The notes: generated from the sequence alone by a model not told the origin. A stretch of 64,000 nt of DNA from Streptomyces anulatus (GCF_000721175.1 NZ_JOEZ01000016.1:310001-374000); one strand, 5' to 3'; shown: positions 1-8,227, counted from the first letter of the stretch. Numbers and translations: made by a program.

Positions 1-667
1 AGTGCGTCACCGTGGCGGCCAGCTCACCGGGCGGCACGACCGCGTCCACCTGGCCCGCCGCCAACTGGCCCTCGGCGCTGTACGCGTACGGATCCGCGTC
101 CGGCGGCCGCACCCGGGACCCGGCGAAGCCGACCTGCGCACCGGGCAGGGCCAGCACCACATCCGCGCCCGCCCCCACCGTGGCCCAGCCCCCGCCGGTC
201 GTCGGGTCGCGGAGCACGGCCATCTGCGGGAGCCCGGCCGCCCGCAGCCGGGTGGAAGCGGCTGCCACCCGCTGGAGCTGGGTGAGGGCGACCATGCCCT
301 CCTGCATCCGGCTGCCACCGGTGGCGACGAGTGCGAGCAGCGGCAGCCGCCGGGTCAGGGCCAGCTCGTACGCGGCCGCCAGCCGGTCGCCCGTCAGCCG
401 GCCCAACGAGCCGCCCAGGAAACCGAATTCGAAGGAGAGCAGGACGCACGCCCGGTCTCCGACGACCCCGGCGCCGTACACCACGGACTCCTCCTCGCCG
501 GTCCGCGCCCCGGCCCGCTCGCGCGCGGAGTCGTAACCGGCCCAGCCGAGCGGACCGTCCGGCGGCAGGGGACGCGGCGGCGGGCGGTTCTCGGTGAACC
601 CGGCCGGTCCGGTGAGCAGCGTGATCGCCTCACGTGCCGTCATCCGGGAGGAGCCTTCGTCAGGCAT
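1..667 (-). CDS. Acetyl/acyl-CoA carboxylase carboxyltransferase, partial (3' end beyond left edge)
   Basis: An open frame runs from ATG at 667 off the left edge (about 222 residues visible). It reads as the N-terminal, beta-type half of a biotin-dependent carboxyltransferase: a crotonase-fold segment with 'CVLLSFEFGFLGGSLG' near residue 75, then 'LPLLALVATGGSRMQEGM' and 'PTTGGGWATVGAGADV', matching the oxyanion and acyl-CoA binding segments of AccD. The start overlaps the 3' end of matB by 8 bp, so the two are translationally coupled and probably cooperate in malonyl-CoA formation. No zinc-ribbon Cys cluster precedes the domain, so this is not canonical AccD. Streptomyces has a fused alpha/beta acetyl-CoA carboxylase next to matB (family knowledge), which fits, but the alpha half lies outside the window. 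Confidence 0.8.
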   Translation of the reverse strand, partial: MPDEGSSRMTAREAITLLTGPAGFTENRPPPRPLPPDGPLGWAGYDSARERAGARTGEEESVVYGAGVVGDRACVLLSFEFGFLGGSLGRLTGDRLAAAYELALTRRLPLLALVATGGSRMQEGMVALTQLQRVAAASTRLRAAGLPQMAVLRDPTTGGGWATVGAGADVVLALPGAQVGFAGSRVRPPDADPYAYSAEGQLAAGQVDAVVPPGELAATVTH

Positions 668-2171
668 GGAGCGACCTCTTCATGATCTTGCCCAGGTCGT
701 TGCGGGGCAGGGCGTCCAGGTAGTGCACGGTGCGCGGGCGCTTGTGCGGGGCCAGCTGGGCCGCCACATGGCCTGCCAACTCCTCGGCCGGGGGTGGGGA
801 GTCGGGGTCGGCCGCGACCACCCAGGCCACGACCCGTTCACCGAGGTCGGGGTCCTCCTCGCCGGTCACGGCCGCTTCCCGGACCCCGGGGTGGGCGAGC
901 AGCACGTTCTCGATCTCGCCCGCGCCGATCTTGTATCCGCCGCTCTTGATCAGGTCGGTGGCCTTGCGCCCGACGATCGTGACGTACCCGTCCTCGTCCA
1001 CCGTGCCGACGTCCCCCGTACGGAACCAGCCGTCCGCCGTGTGCGCGGCGGCGGTGGCGTCCGGCCGGTTGAGGTATCCGGTGAACAGGTTCGGGCCCCG
1101 GACCTGGATCTCGCCGATCGCCCCGGCCGCGTCGAGCACCGTGCCGTCGTCCTCCACCAGGCGCAGCTCCACCCCGGCGAGCGCCGGGCCCACCGTGCCG
1201 GGGCGCGGGGCGCCGTCCGCCCGGATCCCCGTGTTCATCAGGGTCTCCGTCATCCCGTACCGCTCGATGACCCGCCGCCCGGTCGCCGCCGCGATGCGCT
1301 CGTGGTCGTGCACGGGCAGCGCCGCCGAACCGGAGACCAGCAGCCGGGCCCCGGCCAGCGCCCCCGCCAGCGCGTCCCGTTCGGCGGTGCCCGCGGGGGC
1401 GTCCAGCACCTCCGCCAGCCGGTGGTACATCGTCGGCACACCGAACAGCATCGTGCCGCCGGACCCCAGCTCACGGGCCACGCCCTCGGGTGCGAACTTT
1501 CCCAGGTGGCGAACGGAGCCGCCGCGCCGCAGTGGTCCGAGGACGCCCAGGATCAGCCCGTGGACGTGGAACAGCGGCAGCGCGTGGACCAGGACGTCGT
1601 CGCCGGTCCACCCCCAGGCGTCCTCCAGCGCGTCCAGTGACGCGGCGATAGCCCGGCGGGGCAGGACGGCCCCCTTGGGCGGTCCGGTGGTGCCGGAGGT
1701 GTAGACGATCAGGGCGGGGGCCTCGGGGGCGGCCTCGTCCGCCATCGTGGTCGGGGCCTCGGGGTCCGGCGCGACGCCACCGGGCGACGCCGGGGCCTCG
1801 GTCTCCGCCCGCGCGTCCACCGCCACGCGCCGCAGCCTCTCCAGCGCGGGCGGCAGGACGTCGTCCGGTCCCGCCAGTACCACCGTGGGCTCGCTGTCCG
1901 CCAGAATGTGCGCCAACTCACTTTCGCCGGTACGGGGGTTGAGCGGCACGGCCGGGACTCCGGCCCGCAGCGCCGCCACCACCGCGATCACCGTCTCCGG
2001 CGTCGGGGTGGCCCAGACGGCGACCCGGCCCGCATCCGCGATGCGGGCGGCGAGCGCGGCGGAGGCCCCGGCCAGCCGGCCGTAGGTCAGGGAGAGGTCA
2101 CCGAAGCGTACGGCCTCCCGGGAGGCCGTCGGGCCGGTGGGGGACTGGAGCGCGGGAAGAAGGAGGGTCAC
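660..2171 (-). CDS. matB: Malonyl-CoA synthetase MatB (acyl-CoA ligase)
   Basis: 503-residue ANL-superfamily adenylating enzyme, expected to convert malonate, ATP and CoA to malonyl-CoA in the cytosol. Motifs in order: P-loop 'VYTSGTTGPPKGAV' near residue 158, 'PLFHVHGL' near 200, 'ERYGMTETLMN' near 305, 'GWFRTGDVG' near 385, hinge 'GRKATDLIKSGGYKIGAGEIE' near 405, and the C-terminal Lys motif 'PRNDLGKIMKR'. The overall sequence closely matches the structurally studied S. coelicolor MatB as I remember it. GTG start at 2171; the upstream Shine-Dalgarno is weak. The coupled carboxyltransferase downstream supports a malonyl/methylmalonyl-CoA supply role for fatty acid and polyketide synthesis. 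Confidence 0.93.
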   Translation of the reverse strand: MTLLLPALQSPTGPTASREAVRFGDLSLTYGRLAGASAALAARIADAGRVAVWATPTPETVIAVVAALRAGVPAVPLNPRTGESELAHILADSEPTVVLAGPDDVLPPALERLRRVAVDARAETEAPASPGGVAPDPEAPTTMADEAAPEAPALIVYTSGTTGPPKGAVLPRRAIAASLDALEDAWGWTGDDVLVHALPLFHVHGLILGVLGPLRRGGSVRHLGKFAPEGVARELGSGGTMLFGVPTMYHRLAEVLDAPAGTAERDALAGALAGARLLVSGSAALPVHDHERIAAATGRRVIERYGMTETLMNTGIRADGAPRPGTVGPALAGVELRLVEDDGTVLDAAGAIGEIQVRGPNLFTGYLNRPDATAAAHTADGWFRTGDVGTVDEDGYVTIVGRKATDLIKSGGYKIGAGEIENVLLAHPGVREAAVTGEEDPDLGERVVAWVVAADPDSPPPAEELAGHVAAQLAPHKRPRTVHYLDALPRNDLGKIMKRSLHA

Positions 2172-2270
2172 GCCGGAAGCCTAGGCCTTCGGGGCGGGCC
2201 GGACCCGGTTCAGGTCCTTCAACTCGCCGCGTTCCGGCGGGAATGCGGCCGTTCCTCCCTCGCGGAGAGG

Positions 2271-3494
2271 TCACCCGGCGCGCTGGATGTTCCGCATCCG
2301 CCCGTACGCGTACACACACGCCGCCAGCGCCAGATCGGACAGCAGCATGAAGCCGATCGCGTACGAGTCCTTGGCGCTGTAGATCGCGCCCATCACCAGC
2401 GGCGGCACGAAGCCGCCCAGCCCGCCCATCGCGCCGACGATGCCCGTCACACTGCCCACCTTCGGCTGGGGCGTCACCTGCGAGACCAGGGCGAACACAC
2501 TGCCGCTCGCGGTGCCGAGCCCGGCCGCCATGGCCAGCAGCGCGATCGTGCCGACCGGATCCAGCGGCGGCTCGAAGGCCTGCACGGTCGCCATCAGCGC
2601 GGCCAGCAGCAGGGCCACCGAGGTCACCAGCGCCGGATGGGCCCGGTCCGACAGCCAGCCGCCGATCGGCCGGAAGACGACCGTGACCAGGGCGAACCCG
2701 GCCGCCTTGGCGCCCGCCTCGGTCGGCGACATCTCGTACCAGGTCTTCAGATACGTCGGCAGATAGACCCCGAACGCCACGATGCCGCCGAAGCCGATCG
2801 CGTACAGCGCCGACAGCTCCCAGGTCACCCGCAGCTTCCCGGCCTCGCCCAGCCGGTGCGCCAGCGTCTTTGTGGGGATCTTCCGGCCGGGGTGGTCGCT
2901 GACCAGCACGGCGGCCAGCAGCGCGAACACCGCCAGCGCCCCCGCGACCACGAGGAAGGGCAGGTTGTCGCCGTGCTGCGCGATGCGCGGCGTGAAGTAG
3001 CCCGACAGCGCCACTCCACCCATGCCCATCCCGAACACGCCCAGTGCGAAGCCCCGCTTGGCGGGCGGGAACCACGAGTTGACCAGCGGAACACCGATCG
3101 CGAACGTCGTCCCGCCGAGCCCCAGCAGGAAACCGGCCGCGATCATCGCCCCGTAGGAGTTCTTCGCCGGGATCAGCAGCAGCACCGGCACGATCGTCAG
3201 CGCCGAGACCAGCGGGAACATCAGCTTCGCGCCGTACTTGTCGGTCAGCGCCCCCACCGGGATCCGGCCGAGCGACCCGACGAGCACCGGCACGGCCACC
3301 AGGAACGACTGCTGGAACGAGCTGAGCCCGAGCCGGTCCTTGTAGTCCCCGGACATCGGCGCGATCAGGTTCCACGCCCAGAAGGTCAGCGCGAAGCCGA
3401 CCGTCGCCATGGCGAGGTTGCGGTACGCGGCCGGGGACGGCGCGGCGGCCGCCGGGGCGGGCGGCTCGGGGGGCTGCTCGACGGAGGTGTCCAC
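2271..3494 (-). CDS. NarK-type MFS nitrate/nitrite transporter
   Basis: 407 residues, about 12 predicted membrane segments. The major-facilitator motif after TM2 is 'GRIPVGALTDKYGAK' (residues about 95-110) and the nitrate-porter region after TM4 is 'GLGGTTFAIGVPLVNSWFPP' followed by a Gly-rich helix 'GFALGVFGMGMGG'. These are hallmarks of the NarK/NasA nitrate-nitrite porter family, which imports nitrate or exchanges it for nitrite. The normal Asn of the GxGNxG signature is replaced here (GMGMGG), so substrate preference is uncertain. GTG start at 3494 with little Shine-Dalgarno; an N-terminal Pro/Ala-rich tail precedes TM1. It is divergent from an Lrp/AsnC regulator at 3622, which may control it. 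Confidence 0.8.
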   Translation of the reverse strand: MDTSVEQPPEPPAPAAAAPSPAAYRNLAMATVGFALTFWAWNLIAPMSGDYKDRLGLSSFQQSFLVAVPVLVGSLGRIPVGALTDKYGAKLMFPLVSALTIVPVLLLIPAKNSYGAMIAAGFLLGLGGTTFAIGVPLVNSWFPPAKRGFALGVFGMGMGGVALSGYFTPRIAQHGDNLPFLVVAGALAVFALLAAVLVSDHPGRKIPTKTLAHRLGEAGKLRVTWELSALYAIGFGGIVAFGVYLPTYLKTWYEMSPTEAGAKAAGFALVTVVFRPIGGWLSDRAHPALVTSVALLLAALMATVQAFEPPLDPVGTIALLAMAAGLGTASGSVFALVSQVTPQPKVGSVTGIVGAMGGLGGFVPPLVMGAIYSAKDSYAIGFMLLSDLALAACVYAYGRMRNIQRAG

Positions 3495-3621
3495 AGCAGC
3501 AAGTCAAGGGCGCGCGCCACCGCACGGCCCGCCGGGCTACGCCGGCCGGGGGACAGCGGGTTCCCTCGGACTACCTCGGCTCCCCTCAGCCGATAACGCC
3601 GCAAGCTGGGACAATCGCGGT

Positions 3622-4053
3622 ATGGATCGGCTGGACAGGGAAATCCTCGGCATTCTCCAGGAGGACGCCCGGATCTCGTACCGGGATCTGGGCGTACGCG
3701 TGGGGCTCAGCGCCAACGCGGCGGGCGACCGGGTACGCCGGATGCGCCGCGACGGGGTCATCCGCGGCTTCACCGTCATCGTCGACCCGGCCGCCGACAC
3801 CCGTTCGGGCCTGGTCGTCTTCATCGATGTGACGCTGCGGCTCGACACGACGAACGAGGAGTTCGAACGTTCGGTGCTGATGCTGCCCGGGATCACCGAG
3901 GTCGTGCACGTGACGGGCGGCCACGACTACCTCGTACGGGCCACCGCCGCCGACCCGGGAGCACTGGACACCCTGCTGCGCCGGCTGAAGCGGGAGGCGG
4001 GCATCGCCCACTCCAACACCCGGATCGCGCTGCGGGCGGCCCCGAAACACTAA
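3622..4053 (+). CDS. Lrp/AsnC family transcriptional regulator
   Basis: 143 residues. N-terminal AsnC-type helix-turn-helix ('LDREILGILQEDARISYRDLG', then 'GLSANAAGDRVRRM') and C-terminal RAM/AsnC ligand domain ('VVHVTGGHDYLVRATAAD'). Lrp-like proteins form octamers that bind amino acids and bend promoter DNA. ATG at 3622 is chosen because the HTH starts immediately after it and the longer in-frame extension overlaps the divergent transporter promoter. It probably regulates the nitrate transporter across the 127-bp intergenic region, and itself. The TAA stop abuts a repeat element: its last A is the first base of that element's terminal repeat. Confidence 0.9.
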   Translation: MDRLDREILGILQEDARISYRDLGVRVGLSANAAGDRVRRMRRDGVIRGFTVIVDPAADTRSGLVVFIDVTLRLDTTNEEFERSVLMLPGITEVVHVTGGHDYLVRATAADPGALDTLLRRLKREAGIAHSNTRIALRAAPKH

Positions 4054-4222
4054 GGGCCTGCCAGTCATTCCCGTCTGCCTCACGAGGCCATGCACGCACT
4101 CTCGCCGCACCGACCCCCGACCCGAGTACGTCCGGTTCGAGGGCCCGGGGCCGACACGCAGAGAGCACGCACCTGACGCAGCGCGGCCGCCCTGCGGGCG
4201 ACGACGGGAATCGTCAGACACT
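4053..4222. repeat. MITE-like intergenic repeat, copy 1 (about 170 bp)
   Basis: The ends form imperfect terminal inverted repeats: the left end reads AGGGCCTGCCAGTCATTCCC and the right end, reverse-complemented, AGTGTCTGACGATTCCCGTC. Inside is the block ACGAGGCCATGCACGCACTC, similar to a block in the adjacent copy (CGACGCCTGGCACGCACGCT), so the two are diverged relatives. It contains no credible gene. It sits exactly at the stop codon of the AsnC gene. Short palindromic-ended repeats of this kind are common between Streptomyces genes; a non-autonomous transposon origin is an inference. Confidence 0.55.
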
Positions 4223-4335
4223 AGGGCGTGTATCGAAAGTCCCGCCTGCTCGGCGACGCCTGGCACGCACGCTCGCCGCGTTGTCGGGATCACCCCGGTA
4301 CATCCAGTATCGGGGCGACCCTCCGCCTTGCGGCT
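4223..4335. repeat. MITE-like repeat, copy 2; end AGGGCGTGTATCGAAAGT
   Basis: Begins with AGGGCGTGTATCGAAAGT (4223-4240), which matches at 17 of 18 bases the reverse complement of 7653-7670. The following block resembles the adjacent copy 1. The right boundary is uncertain, about 4320-4335, where it merges into the sensor-kinase reading frame and supplies that gene's last codons and its stop at 4290. Confidence 0.5.
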
Positions 4336-5816
4336 GCCAGCGCACCGCGCAGGGCGGCCAGCAGCTCCCGGCCCGTCTCCTCGCCCACCAGCGCGTCCAC
4401 CGCCCCGGTGAACTGCACCGACGGCGGGAAGCCCAGCAGGGCCGCCGCACCCCCGGTCTCCCGCAGCACCCGGCCCCGGAAGGTGCTCGGGGCCTCGGCG
4501 GGCGGCTGCTGGAGGGCGAAGATCGCGGTGCGGACCTCCTGGATGGTGGAGTCCAGCTCGTCCACGGCCCGGCCCAGCAGGACACCGGCCTCCGCCTCCC
4601 CGCCGTGGTCGGCCTGCGCTTCCCCGGCATCATCGGTGCCGGTGCCCAGGGTCTCCTCCGACGCGGCCCGCCGCCGGGTCGACTCCAGCATCATCTCGGT
4701 GGCGAAGAGCCGCTGGACCACCAGATCGTGCAGGTCACGGGCGATCCGGTCGCGGTCCTCGTACACCGCGAGCTGCTCCCGGTCGGCCTGCGCGTCCGCC
4801 AGCACCAGCGCCAGCGCCGCCTGCGAGGCGAACTGGGTCGCCAGCAGCCGGTCCACGTCCGTGTAGGGCCGCTCGCCGCGCCGCCGGGGCAGGGCGAGCG
4901 TGCCGATGAGCCGCCCGCCGCTCTGCAGCGGCAGCATCATGCTCGGCCCGAACCGGGAGCGTACGCCGGTGGTCATCCGTGGATCGGTGGCCGAGTCGTC
5001 GATGAAGACCGGTTCGCCGCCGAGCAGCTGCACCAGCACGGGGGAGCCGGGCTCGATCACCGTGCCGACGATGCCCGCCGGATCGTCCGGTGTGGACGCG
5101 GTGACGATCTCCATGCCGCCCTCCTCCGTCGGCTGGAGGATCACTCCGGCCGACGCGCCCGCCAGTGCCCGGGCCCGCTCGGCCACCGTCATCAGCGCGT
5201 CGGCCGCGTCGGTACCGGTCAGCAGGGCCGTGGTGACGGCCGCCGCCCCCTCGATCCAGCGCTCGCGCTGCCGGGCCGTCTCGTACAGCCGGGCGTTGCC
5301 GATCGCGATGCCGGCCCGGGCGGCGAGGACCCGCAGCAGGGCCAGGTCGGTGTCGGTGAACGGCCCGGCCGGCTTCCCGGCGAGGAAGAGGTGACCGAAC
5401 ACCTCGGTCTGCACCCGGATCGGGGTGCGGAGGAAGCTCCGCACCGGGGGACAGCCCGGCGCACGGGGCGGCGGACGGTCCTGCAGGGGTTCGTCGATCA
5501 GGGCGGCCGGCCTGCCGGAGGGGTCGTCCGGGAAGAGGTCGAGATGCCGCCGCTCCGCCTGCGTCATCCCGGCGGTGTACAGCGCGTCGATCCGGTCCCG
5601 GTCCGGGTCCAGCACCCCGAGCGCACCGTGGCGGGCCCCGGTGAGGGCGGTGGCGGTGTCCACGATCCGCTGGAGGGTGGAGCCCAGCTCCAGGTCGCTG
5701 CCGACGTCGAGGACCGCCTCCAGGAGCATCGGCAGCCGCCCGGCCGCGGCCGGACCGGGTTCCGGGGGCCCCTTCACCCGCGCCGTCCGCGTCGGCCGTG
5801 CCACCGCCGGGTCCAT
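4290..5816 (-). CDS. GAF-domain sensor kinase, truncated before the ATPase domain
   Basis: 508 residues. Two GAF domains (about 35-185 and 195-345) are followed by an intact HisKA_3 dimerisation/phosphoacceptor helix 'DRIARDLHDLVVQRLFATEM' (His near residue 360). DevS-like kinases should then carry a HATPase_c domain of about 100 residues. Here the frame stops shortly after 'ELLAALRGALAAA', which aligns with the ATPase N-box region, and ends in an unrelated tail 'RRRVAPILDVPG' encoded by the repeat at 4223-4335. ATP-binding motifs are therefore absent and autokinase activity is unlikely; residual sensory or scaffold roles are possible. The start lies 10 bp downstream of the mbl stop, so the two genes are probably cotranscribed. 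Confidence 0.85.
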   Translation of the reverse strand: MDPAVARPTRTARVKGPPEPGPAAAGRLPMLLEAVLDVGSDLELGSTLQRIVDTATALTGARHGALGVLDPDRDRIDALYTAGMTQAERRHLDLFPDDPSGRPAALIDEPLQDRPPPRAPGCPPVRSFLRTPIRVQTEVFGHLFLAGKPAGPFTDTDLALLRVLAARAGIAIGNARLYETARQRERWIEGAAAVTTALLTGTDAADALMTVAERARALAGASAGVILQPTEEGGMEIVTASTPDDPAGIVGTVIEPGSPVLVQLLGGEPVFIDDSATDPRMTTGVRSRFGPSMMLPLQSGGRLIGTLALPRRRGERPYTDVDRLLATQFASQAALALVLADAQADREQLAVYEDRDRIARDLHDLVVQRLFATEMMLESTRRRAASEETLGTGTDDAGEAQADHGGEAEAGVLLGRAVDELDSTIQEVRTAIFALQQPPAEAPSTFRGRVLRETGGAAALLGFPPSVQFTGAVDALVGEETGRELLAALRGALAAARRRVAPILDVPG

Positions 5817-5826
5817 GCCGACGGGC

Positions 5827-6864
5827 TCACCCCGCCAGCGGGTTGAGGACCATCGGCTGGATCTTGCCGTCCAGCATCGCGCCCAGGCCGAGCACCGAGC
5901 AGACGTCGGGGCGCTCCGCGATGTGCACCGGCATCCCCGTCGCGTCGCGCAGCATCTGGTCGAGGCCCGGGAGCAGCGCGCTGCCGCCCACCATCATGAT
6001 CCCGCGGTCCGCGAGGTCGGCCACCAGGTCGGGCGGGCAGTCGCGGAGCACCTTGCCCACGCTGTCGAGCACCGCGGTGAGCGGGGTGTGGATGGCCTGC
6101 CGTACGGCGGCGGTGTCGACCTGCACCGAGCGGGCGAGCCCGGTCGCCACGTCGCGACCGTGGATCTCGGTGAGGGCGGGACCGGTGAGCTGGAGGCCGT
6201 TGCCGTGCAGCGCCAGCTGGAGCGGGCGGACGGACTGGCTCGGGAGCATCAGCTCGTGGTGCTGGCGCAGGTGCTGGATGATCGCCTCGTCGATCGCGTT
6301 GCCGCCGACCGGGATCCGGACGGCGGTCACGATCGACCCGAGCGAGAGCACCGCGATCTGGGTGGTGGCGGCCCCGCACACCATGATCATGGTGGCGGTC
6401 GGCTGCTCGACCGGCAGCCCGCAGCCCACGGCCGCCGCGATCAGAGTGTCCACCAGCTCGACCCGGCGGGCGCCGAGCCCGACCAGGGTCTCCACCGTCG
6501 CGCGCTGGGCCAGCGGATCGGCGTCGTGCGGGGTGCACGCGGCGGCGCGCAGCCGGGGCTTGCGGCGCAACTGGCGGCGGAGCTTGTCGCCCAGCAGATG
6601 GCGCAGCATCCGCTGGGCCATCTCGATGTCGACGACGGTGCCACCGGAGACCGGACGGGCCACCCGGATGTACTCCGGGGTGCGGCCGGTCATCTGCTCG
6701 GCGAGGGCGCCGACGGCGATGAGGGAGCCGGTACGGGTGTTGACGGCGGCGACGCTCGGTTCGTCGACGACGAGCCCGAGCCCCTTGACGTACACCCGGG
6801 TCCTCGCGGCCCCGAGATCGACGGCGACATGGCAACGCTGCAACTGCTCAAGGCTGACGGTCAC
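5827..6864 (-). CDS. mbl: MreB-like actin homologue Mbl
   Basis: 345 residues of the actin/MreB fold: phosphate-1 loop 'VAVDLGAARTRVYVKGLG' at the N-terminus, 'TMIMVCGAATTQIAVLSLGS' (phosphate-2) near residue 160, and 'GIMMVGGSALLPGLDQML' (adenosine motif) near 290. MreB-family proteins polymerise under the membrane; in Streptomyces MreB and Mbl act in spore-wall synthesis and stress resistance rather than tip growth (established for S. coelicolor). GTG at 6864 is preferred over ATG at 6897 because GGGAGAA lies 6 nt upstream and homologous sequence starts there. It is divergent relative to canonical MreB, which suits Mbl or the third Streptomyces paralogue. Confidence 0.85.
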   Translation of the reverse strand: MTVSLEQLQRCHVAVDLGAARTRVYVKGLGLVVDEPSVAAVNTRTGSLIAVGALAEQMTGRTPEYIRVARPVSGGTVVDIEMAQRMLRHLLGDKLRRQLRRKPRLRAAACTPHDADPLAQRATVETLVGLGARRVELVDTLIAAAVGCGLPVEQPTATMIMVCGAATTQIAVLSLGSIVTAVRIPVGGNAIDEAIIQHLRQHHELMLPSQSVRPLQLALHGNGLQLTGPALTEIHGRDVATGLARSVQVDTAAVRQAIHTPLTAVLDSVGKVLRDCPPDLVADLADRGIMMVGGSALLPGLDQMLRDATGMPVHIAERPDVCSVLGLGAMLDGKIQPMVLNPLAG

Positions 6865-6994
6865 GGCGAGTTCTCCCGAGAGCGCGGATGGGGGCACCGG
6901 CGGCCGCCGGTCTCTCCTTGCATGGTCGCGCTCCCCGGCCCGTCGCGCGCGCTGAGCTGCGCCGTAAGGGGGCCGGAACTGACGGCGCCTCAGG

Positions 6995-7564
6995 TCAGCG
7001 GGCCGGGAGCAGCCGCTGGAACAGACCCCAGGTGAACTCCGCGACGCGCTCCTGTCCGGTGGCCGGGTCGGTGACGGCCAGCGACCACCGGGTCGGGGCG
7101 CTTCCCTCCATCGGCCGGGCCGGGGGAAAGGCGCGGGCCGCCTCGTCCACGGTGCACGACCAGGGGCGCAGCGCGTCCGGCGAGGTCAGCTCGGGCCCGG
7201 CCGCGCCCGGAGCCCGGACCAGCCACTCGTTCCACACGGCCCCGCCGGGACCGGCCGTCACCTCGAACCGCAGGTCCGGCCAGAGCGGCACCGGCCACAG
7301 CAGCGCCTCGCACTCCAGGTCCCCGACCCGGCGCGGCACGGTCAGCTCCGGTTCGCCGAGCACCGAGCGGTAGCGCCGCAGCGACCCCCGGCCCCGGGGT
7401 GCGCGCACCATGGCCTGCCAGCGGCGGTTGGCCTCCCGCATGTCGGCGAGGGAGGCGCTCAGTTCCTGCCGCGCCTCCTCGACCAGGCCGGGCTGGTGGT
7501 CGGCCATCCGGCGCAGCAGGACGAGCTGGAACTGGAGGGGGCCGAAGGGGGCGGGAGCGGTCAT
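6995..7564 (-). CDS. Conserved Streptomyces protein of unknown function next to mbl
   Basis: 189 residues; I do not recognise a named family. ATG at 7564 is chosen because GGGAGG lies 9 nt upstream; the in-frame ATG three codons earlier sits on top of that site. Features: an N-terminal predicted helix ('QFQLVLLRRMADHQPGLVEEARQELSASL' region), then a beta-rich region with many Trp and Pro residues. No membrane segment, signal peptide or Cys motif. It ends 130 bp before the mbl start on the same strand and starts close to the inverted repeat end at 7653-7670, so it shares the repeat-bracketed segment with mbl and the truncated kinase. Confidence 0.7.
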   Translation of the reverse strand: MTAPAPFGPLQFQLVLLRRMADHQPGLVEEARQELSASLADMREANRRWQAMVRAPRGRGSLRRYRSVLGEPELTVPRRVGDLECEALLWPVPLWPDLRFEVTAGPGGAVWNEWLVRAPGAAGPELTSPDALRPWSCTVDEAARAFPPARPMEGSAPTRWSLAVTDPATGQERVAEFTWGLFQRLLPAR

Positions 7565-7652
7565 GTGGCCCATCCTCCCGCGTGTCAGGCGTATCGGACC
7601 GGCCGTCACCGGAATCCAGCCGCAGACCCACCCCCTCCGGGCGGACGGCGCT

Positions 7653-7670
7653 ACTTTCGAAACACGCCCT
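7653..7670. repeat. Inverted copy of the repeat end found at 4223
   Basis: Reverse complement reads AGGGCGTGTTTCGAAAGT, differing at one base from 4223-4240. It points away from the kinase-mbl segment, so the two ends bracket 3.4 kb in inverted orientation. It overlaps the stop codon of the MarR gene (TAG, 7669-7671). Only this end is recognisable; a full internal repeat body is not obvious here. Confidence 0.6.
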
Positions 7671-8097
7671 AGACCGCCTCGCCCAGCATCCGGCGCAGGA
7701 GATCCCGCAGGACCGTGCGCTCGGCGTCGGAGAGCCCGGCCAGCGGCTCCCGGGCGAAGTCCAGCGCGTCCCGCAGCTCGCGGGCCGTACGCCGGCCCTT
7801 CTCCGTCGCGGCGGCCAGCTTCACCCGCCGGTCCGCCGGATCGGGCCTGCGCTCGACCAGCTCCCGGGTCTCCAGCCGGTCGATGATCCCGGTGACGTTC
7901 GACGGCTCGCACTTCAGCCTGAGGGCGATCTTCCGCATCGGCAGGGGCTCCAGCGAGAGCAGCCCGAGCACCCGTGCCTGCGCGCCCGTGAGGGAGTGCT
8001 CGGCGGCGGCCCGGTCGTACTCGTCGTGGTAGCGCGCCACGACGGTGCCGATGAGGTCGACGACCTCGAGGGTCAGGGTGTCTGTGCGAGTGGCCAT
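7669..8097 (-). CDS. MarR family transcriptional regulator
   Basis: 142 residues, winged HTH: 'TGAQARVLGLLSLEPLPMRKIA' leads into the recognition helix 'EPSNVTGIIDRLETRELV' and the beta-wing 'RRPDPADRRVKLAAATEKG'. Flanking helices form the MarR dimer interface. The only Cys is within the recognition helix region ('LKCEPSN'), unlike the N-terminal sensor Cys of OhrR, so a ligand-binding rather than peroxide-sensing mode is more likely. Divergent from the oxidoreductase at 8228, with two palindromic candidate operators between them. Confidence 0.9.
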   Translation of the reverse strand: MATRTDTLTLEVVDLIGTVVARYHDEYDRAAAEHSLTGAQARVLGLLSLEPLPMRKIALRLKCEPSNVTGIIDRLETRELVERRPDPADRRVKLAAATEKGRRTARELRDALDFAREPLAGLSDAERTVLRDLLRRMLGEAV

Positions 8098-8119
8098 GGA
8101 CGACAGCGTACCGATTTAC

Positions 8120-8165
8120 TTGACATCATGAAATATTCAGGAGCATGGTTGTTTCATGTCATGAA
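8120..8165. promoter_or_regulatory. Divergent promoter with two candidate MarR operators
   Basis: TTCATGTCATGAA at 8153-8165 is a perfect 6+1+6 palindrome. A degenerate copy TTGACATCATGAA at 8120-8132 shares its right half; its first six bases TTGACA look like a -35 element for the rightward gene. Centres are 33 bp apart, about three helical turns, suiting cooperative binding of dimers. It lies between the MarR gene and the oxidoreductase; the assignment of the site to this MarR is inference from position. Confidence 0.6.
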
Positions 8166-8227
8166 GCTTTTCGCGCAGTACGGCGCGGAGGCTCACCCCC
8201 GTAGGACATTGAGGAGAACCCGAGCCC

